Shown here piece by piece: positions 44,739 through 53,987 of a DNA stretch of 64,000 nucleotides. The notes beneath the pieces were generated by a model, which was not told the DNA's origin, ran no database searches, and worked only from the letters and a program-made list of their open reading frames with translations. A program made the position numbers and the translations under genes. This DNA is from an uncultured Sphingopyxis sp. (GTDB lineage Bacteria; Pseudomonadota; Alphaproteobacteria; Sphingomonadales; Sphingomonadaceae): contig CALMYE010000013.1 in NCBI GenBank assembly GCA_937873425.1, positions 1 through 64,000 of the forward strand, read 5' to 3'. How positions within the stretch are numbered: position 1 is the first letter of the stretch; every line of letters begins with the position of its first letter.

Positions 44739-46946
44739 TCAACTGCATTTCGAATATCCGCAGTCGAGGCAATTGCTGCAACCCTCGACCTTGATTAGCG
44801 ATGCAGCGCCGCATTGAGGGCAGGCTGGGCGCGGCGCCGGGTCTGGGCGTTGCTCGGGCGCTTCATGCGGCACTTCGAGTGTGCCGATATGACGCTCGAC
44901 GATTCGGCCGATCGCCGCCGGGAGCGAGGGGACGTAGCGACCATGCATCCAGGCGCCGCCGCGCGGGTCGAAGACGGCTTTCAGTTCGTCAGCTACGAAA
45001 GAAATGTCGCCTCCCCGCCGGAATACGGCCGAGATCATCCGGGTGAGCGCGAGCGTCCAGGCATAATGCTCCATATTCTTCGAATTGACGAAAATCTCGA
45101 ACGGCCGACGATCGCCATCCTGCTGCTCGTCATTGATCGTCACATAGACCGCGTGCGCGCTGTCGGGCCAGCGAAGTTTGTAAGTTGTGCCGTCGAGCGC
45201 CTCGGCGCGGGGTGATAGCGGCGGTTCGGCCTTTTCCGGTTCCTTCGCTGCGGGCGCGACACTCAGGATCGAACCGGTGACGGTGTTCGGCCGATAGGTT
45301 GTGAGACCCTTGCAGCCGAGATGATAGCCTTCGATATAAACATCCGCGAACGCATCGAAGCTGATGTTCTCGGGGCAATTGACCGTCTTCGAGATCGAGC
45401 TGTCTACCAGCGCTTGCGCCGCAGCCTGCATTGTCAGATGGTCGGAGGGACTCAGCGTTTGCGCGCTTACGAACAGATCGTCCGGGGGCGAGGCATCGCC
45501 TTTCAGCTGCCGCCAGACCTGCATCGCATAATCCTCGACCGGTTGTTCGCGCGTCGATCCGTCGCCCTGACGGATGCGCCGCGTATAGGAGTAAGCGAAA
45601 ACGGGTTCGATTCCCGACGAGACATTGCCGGCTAGCAGCGAGGTCGTGCCGGTCGGTGCGATCGAGGTCAGACAGCCGTTGCGCAGACCGTTCGCCTTGA
45701 TCAGGCTGCGCGTCTCCTCATCCAGCGACGCGAGATTGGGCCGCTTCAGCATGGCCTTCTTGTAGAGCGGAAAGGCGCCTTTCTCCTTTGCCAGTAGCGC
45801 CGAGGCCCGATAGGCCTCGCGCTTGATTACCCCGAGCCAGCGGCGGGTCAATTCGATGGCCTCCGACCGGCCATAGGTTGCGCCGCAAAAGAGAAGCGCG
45901 TCAGCAAGCCCGGTGATCCCAAGGCCGATCCGCCGTTTGGCTTTCGCTTCGGCATCCTGCGCCGGTAACGGAAAGCGCGAAAGGTCGATCACATTGTCGA
46001 GGAAGCGCACCGCGGTACGCGTCAGCGTCGCAAGTTCTTCTTCGTCGAGGAATGCGCCGCTCGTGAAGGGGTTGTCGACGAGCCGCGCCAGGTTGATCGA
46101 TCCGAGCAAGCATGCGCCATAGGGCGGAAGCATCTGCTCGCCGCACGGATTGCTCGCGCTGATCGTCTCGCAATGCGCGAGATTGTTATTCTCATTGACC
46201 CGGTCGATGAAGATTACGCCTGGTTCGGCCATATCGTACGTCGCACGCATCAGCCGATCCCAAAGAGCTTTTGCAGGGACCGAGCGTATTTCGCTGCCAT
46301 CGAAAATGAGCGGCCAATTCGCGCCCGATGCAAGGGCCTGCATGAAAGCGTCGGGAACCAGGACCGAGAGATTGAAATTCCGAAACCGGGCCGGATCGCG
46401 CTTGGCATCGATAAAGGCTTCGATATCGGGGTGGTCGATCCGCAGGCAGCCCATCATTGCGCCGCGACGCTGGCCGGCCGACTCCACGGTCCGGCACATT
46501 GCATCCCAGCAGTCCATGAAGCTGAGCGGCCCCGACGCCTCGGCGCCGACGCCATGGACCACGCTGCCCGAGGGACGGATCGTCGAGAAATCCATCCCCG
46601 CGCCGCCGCCCTGCTGCATTGTGACGGCGGCTTCCCGCAGATGCTCGAAGATGCCGGGCAGGCTGTCGGGGACAGTTCCCATGACAAAGCAATTGAACAA
46701 CGTGACGGCGCGTTCGGTACCCGCGCCCGCAAAAATCCTGCCGGCAGGGATGAACCGGAAATCCGTCAGTGCTTCCTCGAAGCGCGCCCGCCACAGCGGC
46801 CGAATGTCTTCGCGCTCGGCATCCGCCACCGCCGCTGCGACGCGCGCGATCGTCTCGTCGATACTGGAATCACCGCCGCCCTGAGCAGACTTGAAGCGAT
46901 ATTTAGCGGTCCAGATGTCTTCGGCGAGTTCATTGGCAAATTTCAT
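44739..46946 (-). CDS. nrdJ: Adenosylcobalamin-dependent (class II) ribonucleotide reductase
   Basis: A 735-residue class II reductase. Motifs: VTLFNCFVMGTVPDSL (first redox cysteine), MQQGGGAGMDFSTIRPSG, the radical-site segment SASNPCGEQMLPPYGAC, and TSIAPTGTTSLLAGNVSSG. The C-terminal tail holds a CPQCG...CSNCLDCGYSKC cluster for redox transfer or zinc. It makes deoxynucleotides without oxygen, using coenzyme B12. ATG at 46946 (MKFANELAED) fits the family; 46976 is an alternative. An FNR-type box lies 57 bases upstream, so expression under low oxygen is likely. Confidence 0.95.
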   Translation of the reverse strand: MKFANELAEDIWTAKYRFKSAQGGGDSSIDETIARVAAAVADAEREDIRPLWRARFEEALTDFRFIPAGRIFAGAGTERAVTLFNCFVMGTVPDSLPGIFEHLREAAVTMQQGGGAGMDFSTIRPSGSVVHGVGAEASGPLSFMDCWDAMCRTVESAGQRRGAMMGCLRIDHPDIEAFIDAKRDPARFRNFNLSVLVPDAFMQALASGANWPLIFDGSEIRSVPAKALWDRLMRATYDMAEPGVIFIDRVNENNNLAHCETISASNPCGEQMLPPYGACLLGSINLARLVDNPFTSGAFLDEEELATLTRTAVRFLDNVIDLSRFPLPAQDAEAKAKRRIGLGITGLADALLFCGATYGRSEAIELTRRWLGVIKREAYRASALLAKEKGAFPLYKKAMLKRPNLASLDEETRSLIKANGLRNGCLTSIAPTGTTSLLAGNVSSGIEPVFAYSYTRRIRQGDGSTREQPVEDYAMQVWRQLKGDASPPDDLFVSAQTLSPSDHLTMQAAAQALVDSSISKTVNCPENISFDAFADVYIEGYHLGCKGLTTYRPNTVTGSILSVAPAAKEPEKAEPPLSPRAEALDGTTYKLRWPDSAHAVYVTINDEQQDGDRRPFEIFVNSKNMEHYAWTLALTRMISAVFRRGGDISFVADELKAVFDPRGGAWMHGRYVPSLPAAIGRIVERHIGTLEVPHEAPEQRPDPAPRPACPQCGAASLIKVEGCSNCLDCGYSKCS

Positions 46947-47002
46947 GGCGTGCCCCTTGCTACATCCGCTCGGCACTGTGGCCGATCGTGCGATGCAGAC
47001 TT

Positions 47003-47016
47003 TTGATCTGCCTCAA
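47003..47016 (-). promoter_or_regulatory. FNR-type box before nrdJ
   Basis: TTGATCTGCCTCAA matches the FNR/Anr/FixK consensus TTGAT-N4-ATCAA with one mismatch. It is centred about 63 bases before the nrdJ start codon, at the 3' end of the FNR-type gene. Activation by that regulator is the simplest reading. Confidence 0.65.
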
Positions 47017-47849
47017 TTTTCGGGCGTGGCATCCGCTTTGACCACTTGCAAAGAGGCTGGCGGGCTGCGAATCGGGTCCGGCCAGCAGGGATATGGATCC
47101 GGCCAGGTCGTTAGCGCGTCGTCGCCAGCCGCCAAGCGTTCCATCGCTGCCCGGTCGATGATCGCGAGCTTGTGGGTGCCGATCATTCGGATCAGCCGTT
47201 TCGATTTGAGAACGCCGAGTTCGCGGCTGATCGTTTCGTTGCGCACACCCAGATAGTCGGCGATGTCGCTACGCGGCATAGGGAGCACAACTCGCGCGGG
47301 TTCGCCCGGGATTTGCGTTGAGTGACGGGTCATGTCGAGCAGGAAGGTGGCGAGTCTCTCGATCGCGGTTTTTCGGCCGAGGACCAGGATCTGCTCGCGC
47401 GCAACGGCCAGATCGCGGGCTGCCACGCCAAACAGGCGTCGATCGAGGTGTGGGTGGTCCGCAAGGAAGGCGACGAAGCGAATGCGCAAGAACTGGCAAA
47501 CTTCTGCATCGCACGTTGCTTCGATCGTGAAAGGATGTTCGTCTTCCATCGTCACGCCGACAAAATCGCCAGGAAAGGCAAAGCCGATCACTTGCCGCCG
47601 GCCGTCGCGCAACAGCTTCGACAGGCGTAGCGCGCCCTTTTTCACGGTATAGACATGCGCGGCTGGGGTGCCCTCCCTGCAAAGCGCGTCGCTTTCGGCC
47701 AGCCGGCGTCCGATGCCTGTGCGCCGGAACCTTGCGAGTTCTTCGTGCCGAAGCGCGCTGCATAAGGCACGGTGACGGACAGGACAGCCAAAGCAGGGAT
47801 GATCGCCGGCGATGTCGGCGCCATTTGCAATCGGACCGCTAGGATTCAT
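47013..47849 (-). CDS. FNR-type oxygen-responsive regulator (Crp/Fnr family)
   Basis: A 278-residue regulator. The N-terminal cysteines C19, C22 and C30 (HPCFGCPVRHRALC), plus a central cysteine in TCDAEVCQF (C118), fit an oxygen-labile 4Fe-4S cluster as in FNR/FnrN. The cyclic-nucleotide-like beta-roll follows (IGFAFPGDFVGVT). The recognition helix is YLGVRNETISRELGVLK, with E..SR as in FNR, predicting TTGAT half-sites. ATG at 47849 has GGAG upstream; 47891 is an alternative. It is followed by nrdJ and preceded by a receiver gene. It is the likely activator of the FNR boxes in this window. Confidence 0.92.
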   Translation of the reverse strand: MNPSGPIANGADIAGDHPCFGCPVRHRALCSALRHEELARFRRTGIGRRLAESDALCREGTPAAHVYTVKKGALRLSKLLRDGRRQVIGFAFPGDFVGVTMEDEHPFTIEATCDAEVCQFLRIRFVAFLADHPHLDRRLFGVAARDLAVAREQILVLGRKTAIERLATFLLDMTRHSTQIPGEPARVVLPMPRSDIADYLGVRNETISRELGVLKSKRLIRMIGTHKLAIIDRAAMERLAAGDDALTTWPDPYPCWPDPIRSPPASLQVVKADATPEN

Positions 47850-47897
47850 CGCCGGCTCCGATGTGGATGGCGTCACCAAGCCGCTGCACATGGCGTA

Positions 47898-48281
47898 TCA
47901 TGGGCCATCCTTCCCTGGCGATGCCACGAGCGCGTCGATTGCGTCGATGAGCGAGTCGCGCAGCAAAGGCTTCTCGACCAGGCAGGCGCCGGCATTCTCC
48001 GCCTGGTGCCGCATCCGCGCCGAAGGATTGCTCGTGATGATGATGGCAGGACAGCGAAGGCCTCGGGTCCGGAGCCGCGCGAGCAACTCCAGCCCATCGA
48101 CGCCCGGCAGGCGATAATCGATAACGGCGCAGTCGTATTGGAGCCGCGCTGCCTCCCCGAGTACAGCCTCGCCGCTGCCATAGGCCCGGACCGAATAATC
48201 CTCGGTTTCGAGGGCGAAGGCTATCGCCTCGCACAGCGCGGGATCGTCATCGACGAGCAGGATGTTTCGGGTAGGGGGCAA
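47898..48281 (-). CDS. Single-domain response regulator (receiver only)
   Basis: A 127-residue CheY-like receiver. Acidic pocket LLVDDDPALC, phospho-acceptor Asp in CAVIDYRLPGVDG, Thr/Ser in IIITSNPSA and Lys in LVEKPLLR. There is no output domain. The longest frame starts at TTG 48281, 18 bases after the alternative oxidase stop; the start is not certain. In FixLJ systems such stand-alone receivers (FixJ competitors or FixT-like sinks) can tune phosphate flow, so a modulating role with the nearby FixL-like kinase is possible (inference). Confidence 0.85.
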   Translation of the reverse strand: MPPTRNILLVDDDPALCEAIAFALETEDYSVRAYGSGEAVLGEAARLQYDCAVIDYRLPGVDGLELLARLRTRGLRCPAIIITSNPSARMRHQAENAGACLVEKPLLRDSLIDAIDALVASPGKDGP

Positions 48282-48299
48282 TTTGCGATCGATCCGGAC

Positions 48300-48989
48300 T
48301 CAGGCCGCCCGTTTCCAGTGCGGTTCGAGTTCATGGTGGGGCGGACAGGGCGCAATCGTTCCCGTGGGAAGGCCGGCCATGCTGTTCGCAAACCCATGAT
48401 TGACGTCGCGGTGATGTGCCTCGTCCGCCCGCACCACCACTATCACGTCGCGCAGCGTTGCGTGGTCGGGAAGGCCCCAATAGCGCTTGGCAATGGCGGG
48501 CGCCGGCACGTTGGGCGAACGACCCTCGTCGATTTCGGCCAGATAATGCGTATAGCTGATGACGGCTTCTTCCTCGAAATAGCCGACGACGCGGTGCGCG
48601 GTTCTGGCGCTGACCAGGTAGAGCGCGAAGAAGGCGATGTAGAAGACCCACTGGACGCTGATGATCACGGTACGCTCGAACAGGGTCGGCTTGCTGATCT
48701 CGACGAACGTCATGAGATGCATGCGCTCATTTTCGGCTTCGTCCATCAGCGTCTTGATCCAGCCCTGATCGTCGCACATGCGCCGCAGGCTCCGGAGATG
48801 ATTGATCGTGGCGCCCACCATGCCGGGCACCGCGGCCACGGTTTCGAGAACGACCGCGCGGTGGCCGTAACGCTTCGCGAAAAAGGTGTCGGCGCACCAA
48901 CGCAGCATTTTTGTGAAGCCATAGGCGACCCGGTCGGACGCCCCTTCGGGCCGGTGATGCATATTGAGATTGATTGCGCTAATGTTCAT
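48300..48989 (-). CDS. aox: Alternative oxidase (cyanide-insensitive ubiquinol oxidase)
   Basis: A 229-residue AOX. The diiron ligands lie in [11 protein letters not shown] (first Glu), [10 protein letters not shown] (ExxH), [13 protein letters not shown] (Glu) and [12 protein letters not shown] (ExxH). Two hydrophobic hairpin helices ([19 protein letters not shown] and the preceding helix) anchor it as a monotopic protein in the inner membrane. It moves electrons from ubiquinol to oxygen without pumping protons and resists NO and cyanide. AGGAGA precedes ATG at 48989. It is divergent from the FixL-like gene and next to the FNR gene, suggesting redox- or NO-linked control. Confidence 0.95.
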   Translation of the reverse strand: MNISAINLNMHHRPEGASDRVAYGFTKMLRWCADTFFAKRYGHRAVVLETVAAVPGMVGATINHLRSLRRMCDDQGWIKTLMDEAENERMHLMTFVEISKPTLFERTVIISVQWVFYIAFFALYLVSARTAHRVVGYFEEEAVISYTHYLAEIDEGRSPNVPAPAIAKRYWGLPDHATLRDVIVVVRADEAHHRDVNHGFANSMAGLPTGTIAPCPPHHELEPHWKRAA

Positions 48990-49073
48990 GGGAAATTCTC
49001 CTGTTCGGAGGCGGCATTTCCCCGGCTCCTTACTGTTTGTCCCTTTCTATGCGCCGCTGCTGGGAGCTGATAC

Positions 49074-50633
49074 TTGGGTCTTCATCCTACGGGGCACACC
49101 GGAGGCCGGCCGCGCCGGCACGACCTGCTCGAGCCGGTGCTGCGTCCAGCGCCCCCGCCGCGGCTCATCCGCAAGGCAAGCCCGCTCGCCGCGGCGGCGT
49201 TCGGTATCCTGACAATCGCGGTCGGCTTCGGCGCCCGCCTGCTGCTCGACCCGCTGCTCACGAACCGCGCGACTTTCATTTTCTTCGTGCCGGGCGTTGT
49301 CGCGGCGGCTGGGCTTGGCGGTCTCTGGCCTGCTCTGATCACGACGCTGGTCGGTGCTTTGGCAGGGATCGCCGCCGACTATCTGACCGGTGATCTGCTG
49401 TTGGGCGATATCGTGGCCGCTTCGGTCTATACCGTCATGGGCGGCGTGGTCGCGGCTGGCGGCGCCTGGCTGCACCGGGGGCATGCCCGCGAAGCCTCGA
49501 TCACCAGGCAACTCGCGCAACGCGAGGCCCATCTGACGTCGATCCTGCGCACCGTCCCCGACGCGATGATCGTGATCGACGAGGCCGGACTCATCCAGGA
49601 CTTCAGCGATACCGCCGAGCGTCAGTTTGGCTGGACGGCGGCCGAGGTGACGGGAAAGAATGTCTCGATGCTCATGCCGTCGCCCTATCGCGAGGCGCAT
49701 GATGGCTATCTCGATCGCTATTATCGGACCGGCGAACGACGCATCATCGGCGTCGGGCGCGTCGTCGTCGGCGAGCGCAAGGACGGATCCACCTTCCCGA
49801 TGGAACTCGCGGTTGGCGAGATGACTCTCGCCGAGGGTCGCTATTTCACCGGCTTTGTGCGCGACCTCACCGAAAGGCAGCAGACCGAGACGCGCCTGCA
49901 GGAGCTTCAGAGCGAACTGGTTCACGTCTCGCGCCTCACCGCCCTCGGCGAGATGGCCTCGGCGCTCGCGCATGAGCTCAACCAGCCCCTGAGCGCGATC
50001 GGCAATTATCTGATGGGAAGCAAGCGCTTGCTCGCGCGGGAAGACATACCGCGCGAGCGCGTGTCCGACGCGGTCGAACGTGCCGGCAAGGAAGCCTTGC
50101 GCGCCGGCGAGATCATTCGGCGCTTGCGCGACTTCGTATCGCGCGGCGAGACCGAGCGGCGCGTCGAAAGCCTGCCAAAGCTTGTCGAGGAAGCGAGTGC
50201 GCTCGCGCTGGTCGGGGCCAAGGAGCATGGCATCCGCGTCCGTTTCCTGCTGCATCCCGACGTCGATCTCGTGCTGGTCGACAAGGTCCAGGCGCAGCAG
50301 GTCATTCTGAACCTCATTCGCAATGCCGTCGATGCGCTCGGCGACTCGGTGGAACGCGATCTGACGGTCAGCATCCACCCCGCAAAGGGAGAGATGGCCC
50401 AGGTCAGCGTTGCCGATTCGGGGCCGGGCATCAGGCCCGACATCGCAGACCAGCTGTTCCAGCCCTTCGTATCGAGCAAACGCGACGGCATGGGGGTGGG
50501 GTTGTCGATCTGTCGGACAATCGTAGAGGCCCATGGCGGGCAAATCTGGACCGAGCCGAACAAGGGTGGGGGTGCGATCTTTCATTTCACCGTTCCAAGC
50601 GTGGGCAGGGAGGAGATTTACGATGCCGAATGA
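49074..50633 (+). CDS. fixL: FixL-like PAS sensor histidine kinase without the heme histidine
   Basis: A 519-residue kinase. Membrane helices occupy about 35-140 ([52 protein letters not shown]). The PAS domain is close to Fix[56 protein letters not shown]. The heme-binding His of FixL (in DPHIIG) is replaced by R223 (GERRIIGVG). H-box: [18 protein letters not shown]. The ATPase domain has the N, G1 and G2 boxes ([24 protein letters not shown]). TTG at 49074 follows GGGAG; later starts are possible. fixJ overlaps its end by 11 bases. Confidence 0.9.
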   Translation: MGLHPTGHTGGRPRRHDLLEPVLRPAPPPRLIRKASPLAAAAFGILTIAVGFGARLLLDPLLTNRATFIFFVPGVVAAAGLGGLWPALITTLVGALAGIAADYLTGDLLLGDIVAASVYTVMGGVVAAGGAWLHRGHAREASITRQLAQREAHLTSILRTVPDAMIVIDEAGLIQDFSDTAERQFGWTAAEVTGKNVSMLMPSPYREAHDGYLDRYYRTGERRIIGVGRVVVGERKDGSTFPMELAVGEMTLAEGRYFTGFVRDLTERQQTETRLQELQSELVHVSRLTALGEMASALAHELNQPLSAIGNYLMGSKRLLAREDIPRERVSDAVERAGKEALRAGEIIRRLRDFVSRGETERRVESLPKLVEEASALALVGAKEHGIRVRFLLHPDVDLVLVDKVQAQQVILNLIRNAVDALGDSVERDLTVSIHPAKGEMAQVSVADSGPGIRPDIADQLFQPFVSSKRDGMGVGLSICRTIVEAHGGQIWTEPNKGGGAIFHFTVPSVGREEIYDAE

Positions 50634-51234
50634 ACCCGTGGTGCATGTGATCGACGACGACGAAGGGGTCCGGGAATCTCTGGCCTTTTTGCTCGATTGT
50701 TCGGAGATCGCCACGCGGACCTATGAGTCGGCAATGGAGTTCATCGATGCGTTGCCGACGGTCGAGCGCGGCTGCATAGTCACCGACGTCCGGATGCCCG
50801 AGATGAGCGGTATCGAATTGCTCTCGCGCCTGCGGGCGCTGGGCGTGACCGATCCGGTCATCGTCATCACGGGCCACGCCGACGTGCCGATGGCGATCCA
50901 GGCCCTGCACGCGGGCGTTTCGGACTTCATCGAAAAGCCGTTCAGCGACGAGGCCATTCTGCTCGCCGTGCGCAGCGCGCTCGCCAAGCTCGAAAGCCGC
51001 AGCGAAATGGAGGCCGAGCGAGCGGACATCGACAGCCGTCTCAAGAGCCTCTCGGGCCGCGAAAGCGAGGTGATGGAGGGGCTGGTGGAAGGCAAGGCGA
51101 ACAAGGTCATCGCGTATGACCTCGATATCAGCGCGCGGACGGTAGAGGTTTACCGCGCCAACGTCATGACCAAGATGGGCGCCCGAACCTTGTCCGAGCT
51201 GGTGCGCATGGTCATGATTTCACGTCTGACCTGA
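50623..51234 (+). CDS. fixJ: FixJ-family response regulator
   Basis: A 203-residue two-domain regulator. Receiver: [19 protein letters not shown], phospho-acceptor in [34 protein letters not shown]. The LuxR-type output is [19 protein letters not shown], then [20 protein letters not shown]. Start ATG at 50623 has GGGAGGAG upstream and overlaps the kinase gene, so both are made together. FixJ typically activates fixK/fnr-type genes; the FNR-type gene 2.7 kb away is a candidate target. Its 3' end overlaps the convergent nfu gene by 23 bases. Confidence 0.95.
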   Translation: MPNEPVVHVIDDDEGVRESLAFLLDCSEIATRTYESAMEFIDALPTVERGCIVTDVRMPEMSGIELLSRLRALGVTDPVIVITGHADVPMAIQALHAGVSDFIEKPFSDEAILLAVRSALAKLESRSEMEAERADIDSRLKSLSGRESEVMEGLVEGKANKVIAYDLDISARTVEVYRANVMTKMGARTLSELVRMVMISRLT

Positions 51235-51859
51235 AATCGGGCCATTTGCCGGCAATCCATTCGCGTATCCGTGCCCTGGGATCGCCACGCGGCGCTTCCC
51301 CGACCGCCTGCACCGAGACGACCTCGGGAATCCAGTGCCTTATCGTGGTTTCGATTCCCTTCTTGAGGGTGATGCTCCCGGAGGGGCACCCGCCACATGC
51401 TCCTTCCATTCTGACCCAGACGGTTCCGGTCGCCGGGTCGAACCGGTCGAGCAGAGCATTGCCGCCGTCGGCGGCAAGCCACGGCCGCACATAGCGCTCA
51501 AGAACTGCGTCGATCTGCGCTTCGATGTCGCTGAAATGTTCGGCGGCGGCGATAGCGGCCGGCTCGGCGCCGGCGTTCGATCTCGTGCGCTCGCCCTCGA
51601 AATGGTCGAGCAGTTGCAAGGCGATATCGGACTGGAGGGTTGCCCAATCTTGATCGTGTCCGTCGCGAACGACCGTAATGAAATCGGCGCCGATCAGAAC
51701 GCGTGCGACGCCTGTGATCCCGAGCAGTGCTGCGGCCAGCGGTTCATGGGTGGCATTCGACCTGTCGAAACTGCGCGGCGGCCCGATTGCGAGCGGGAAA
51801 CCGGGCAAGACGCGCATTGCATCGGGATTCGGTGTCCGCTCGAATTCCACAGGCTTCAC
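51212..51859 (-). CDS. Nfu-type iron-sulfur cluster carrier
   Basis: A 215-residue protein with an Nfu N-terminal domain (KPVEFERTPNPDAMRVLPG) and a NifU-like C-terminal domain, in which MEGACGGCPSGSITLKKGIE supplies the CxxC that holds a 4Fe-4S cluster. It hands clusters to apo-enzymes such as nitrate reductase (inference from context). The start is GTG at 51859 within the TGA of the upstream small gene (GTGA). It converges on fixJ, with 23 bases of overlap, which may cause interference between the two transcripts. Confidence 0.88.
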   Translation of the reverse strand: MKPVEFERTPNPDAMRVLPGFPLAIGPPRSFDRSNATHEPLAAALLGITGVARVLIGADFITVVRDGHDQDWATLQSDIALQLLDHFEGERTRSNAGAEPAAIAAAEHFSDIEAQIDAVLERYVRPWLAADGGNALLDRFDPATGTVWVRMEGACGGCPSGSITLKKGIETTIRHWIPEVVSVQAVGEAPRGDPRARIREWIAGKWPDFRSDVKS

Positions 51860-52116
51860 AGCAGGCCGTTTTTCCAGATCGCCGCCAGCGCCGCCAGAAT
51901 AGTTCGGTGTCGCCGGGGACCGCTTCGATTGCCATCGAAAGGCGTGCGTGCCGCTGCGCCGCCGAGACCTTTGGCAGACCGATCGGGACCAGGGTTTGCC
52001 ATGGGTAAAGGGACAGGTGCGACGAGCGACGAACAGGGCCAGACCGCAGCGATGTCGCGTGCCGACACTTCCCTTTGATCGGGAAACTCGAATTGCGAAG
52101 ATCGTCTCTCGCTCAT
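51856..52116 (-). CDS. Small hypothetical protein upstream of nfu
   Basis: An 86-residue frame, MSERRSSQFEFPDQREVSA onward, with a basic middle and a C-terminal helix (RTILAALAAIWKNGLL). No family is recognised. It is linked to nfu by a GTGA overlap, which argues for a real gene, but its central part is low in structure and rich in Arg/Pro. The ribosome site is weak. It lies 93 bases behind nnrS on the same strand. Confidence 0.4.
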   Translation of the reverse strand: MSERRSSQFEFPDQREVSARDIAAVWPCSSLVAPVPLPMANPGPDRSAKGLGGAAARTPFDGNRSGPRRHRTILAALAAIWKNGLL

Positions 52117-52209
52117 GACGTCTTCATGCGCCCATCGACCGTTGCCGAAAATTGCGGAACCGAACCTAAGGTGCGTACCGGAGCTGCCGGATCGGCCTTT
52201 CGCGGCTCT

Positions 52210-53409
52210 TTAGGGGCGGCCATCGGGGCGCGGACCCAGCAGCTTCGGCCCATAGACGCTAGCGAAGAGCAGGAAGGCGCCGCCCCACATCGCACCGGCC
52301 ACCGCAATCGATCGCAGATAATCGAACGGCAGCACTGGCGCCGCGACGCGAAGGATCGCGCCCAGCGTGACGAGTATATAAATGAGCTGCGTGGCCCGAT
52401 CGGCGACGAGCGGATGACCGGTGTGCCCAAGCGTCGCCCGGGTCATCACTGCGAGCGTCATCGAGGACATGGCGCCGGCGCTCAGCGCATGAAGCGCCGA
52501 GGAAGCGGGAATGCACCAGACAAAGGCGCTCGCGCCCAGGAGAAGCAGGCCGAACGGCAGCCAAGCGTAGGAAATGTGCAGGATGATGACGAGCGGATCA
52601 CGCATCGTTTTCAAGCCGGACCAGCGCGCGAGACGGATCGCATGAAGCCCGCCGGCGACAACCAGCAGCGCGCCGACGAGCTTTGCATCGGGCGTGGCGA
52701 CCCATCCGGCGAGCGCGGCGCCGCTCACCGCGAGCGTGGCCATGTCGAACGGGCCCGGTTGCCCCGGAAGTCCCTTCTTGACCCCCTGCTTTGCAAGCCA
52801 GTTGCGCGTGAAGGATGGAATGATCCGGCCGCCGATCAGCGAAACCAGCATCAGCACCAGCCCGAAGCCAGCGCGCCAGCCCAGGCCCGGATTGACGTCG
52901 AATCCCAGCGCCTCTGCATGGTCGAGACCGTTGGCGATCGTGAGCAGGCCGAGCACGATGACGATCGGAACATTGCGATTCTTGGCCGCGAGAATTTCGC
53001 GCGCGGCGACAAAAGCCAAAGCGGCCGGGAAGCCGACATCGAGGATCACCGCCGCAATGGCGCCGGTGTGCGCTGAAAAGAGAAGGGCCAGCCGCGCCGA
53101 GAGCCAGAGCGCGAACAGGATCGCCAGGCGGGCTCCCGCGACCGGCAGACGCCCGGTCCAGTTCGGTATGGCGGTGAGCAGAAACCCCGCAATGGCACTG
53201 CCAAGAAAGCCGAACAGCATCTCGTGACGGTGCCATGCAAGCGAATCCATATGGGTCGGCAGGTCGAGCCGCCCCGAAAGAGCGCCGACCCAGAGCGCAG
53301 TGACGACAAGCGCCCAGCAGGCCGCAGCGAAAAAGAAGGGGCGGAAGCCGCCGCGGAGCACTGGTGGCAGCCGCATCAGTCGATCGTGGCGCAGATTTTC
53401 GGCCCGCAT
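52210..53409 (-). CDS. nnrS: NnrS-family membrane protein (nitric oxide response)
   Basis: A 399-residue, 12-helix membrane protein. NnrS signature pieces: GFRPFFFAAACWALVVTALW, DSLAWHRHEMLFGFLGSAIA (His pair), IPNWTGRLP, GGRIIPSFTRNWL and MTRATLGHTGHPL. NnrS proteins bind heme and copper and relieve NO or nitrosative stress; they are usually controlled by NnrR/DNR-type regulators. ATG at 53409 has GGAGG 9 bases upstream. It is transcribed together with the small membrane gene before it (63-base gap). Confidence 0.93.
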   Translation of the reverse strand: MRAENLRHDRLMRLPPVLRGGFRPFFFAAACWALVVTALWVGALSGRLDLPTHMDSLAWHRHEMLFGFLGSAIAGFLLTAIPNWTGRLPVAGARLAILFALWLSARLALLFSAHTGAIAAVILDVGFPAALAFVAAREILAAKNRNVPIVIVLGLLTIANGLDHAEALGFDVNPGLGWRAGFGLVLMLVSLIGGRIIPSFTRNWLAKQGVKKGLPGQPGPFDMATLAVSGAALAGWVATPDAKLVGALLVVAGGLHAIRLARWSGLKTMRDPLVIILHISYAWLPFGLLLLGASAFVWCIPASSALHALSAGAMSSMTLAVMTRATLGHTGHPLVADRATQLIYILVTLGAILRVAAPVLPFDYLRSIAVAGAMWGGAFLLFASVYGPKLLGPRPDGRP

Positions 53410-53472
53410 GGAAAATGTCCTCCAGAAGAGGATAGCCCGCCCACCGGTCGGCGAACGGCCTATCAGGGGTTG

Positions 53473-53763
53473 TCACTCGGCGCGTTGCACGGTCGCCAGC
53501 CGGGGCGCGGGCCGGTGGGCGCGCACGCCCGTCAAGAGCCGCACCATGAACAGCGCGAGGATGATCACCCCGATGCTGAAGACGATGTCGCCCGGACCGC
53601 GCATCCCGGCCTTCGGAACAAGGGTTGCGCCGGTCTTCGGGTCATAGCTGTTCGTACTGTGTTCGGGTTTGAGCCGTTCCCTGAACGCTGACGAGGGCGA
53701 GGACCGCGAAGGAAAAAGGAATATCCCTCCCAACCACAACCATCGCTTCTTTGAATTGATCAT
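53473..53763 (-). CDS. Small hypothetical membrane protein
   Basis: A 96-residue protein with two hydrophobic parts: an N-terminal anchor (RWLWLGGIFLFPS) and a clear C-terminal transmembrane helix (GDIVFSIGVIILALFMVRLL). Between them is a soluble loop, DPKTGATLVPKAGMRGPGD. ATG at 53763 (MINSKKRWL) has AGGGG upstream; 53799 is longer but less likely. It lies directly before nnrS. No family is recognised. Confidence 0.6.
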   Translation of the reverse strand: MINSKKRWLWLGGIFLFPSRSSPSSAFRERLKPEHSTNSYDPKTGATLVPKAGMRGPGDIVFSIGVIILALFMVRLLTGVRAHRPAPRLATVQRAE

Positions 53764-53987
53764 GGGCGCGCCCCTGCGACTATGCGAAATTACATTCATT
53801 GATAGGGGAAACCCGCGCCGGTTAAATTTGGGAGCGCGACCTAGGGAGTATCCCGGAAGGGAAATCCCTCAAATGAAGCATTTCAGCCGAGCGCAAAAAG
53901 GATTCAGCTAGGCAGCGCTTCTTGATCCAGCGCAATGCGGCGATCCGCGATACGGTCTGGAGCTATCGCGTTTCAGGGAGAAGCAGA

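Noticed and set aside
45603..45616. GGGTTCGATTCCCG, resembling a tRNA T-arm
   Set aside because: It lies in the conserved coding sequence of nrdJ and no other tRNA arms can be drawn around it.
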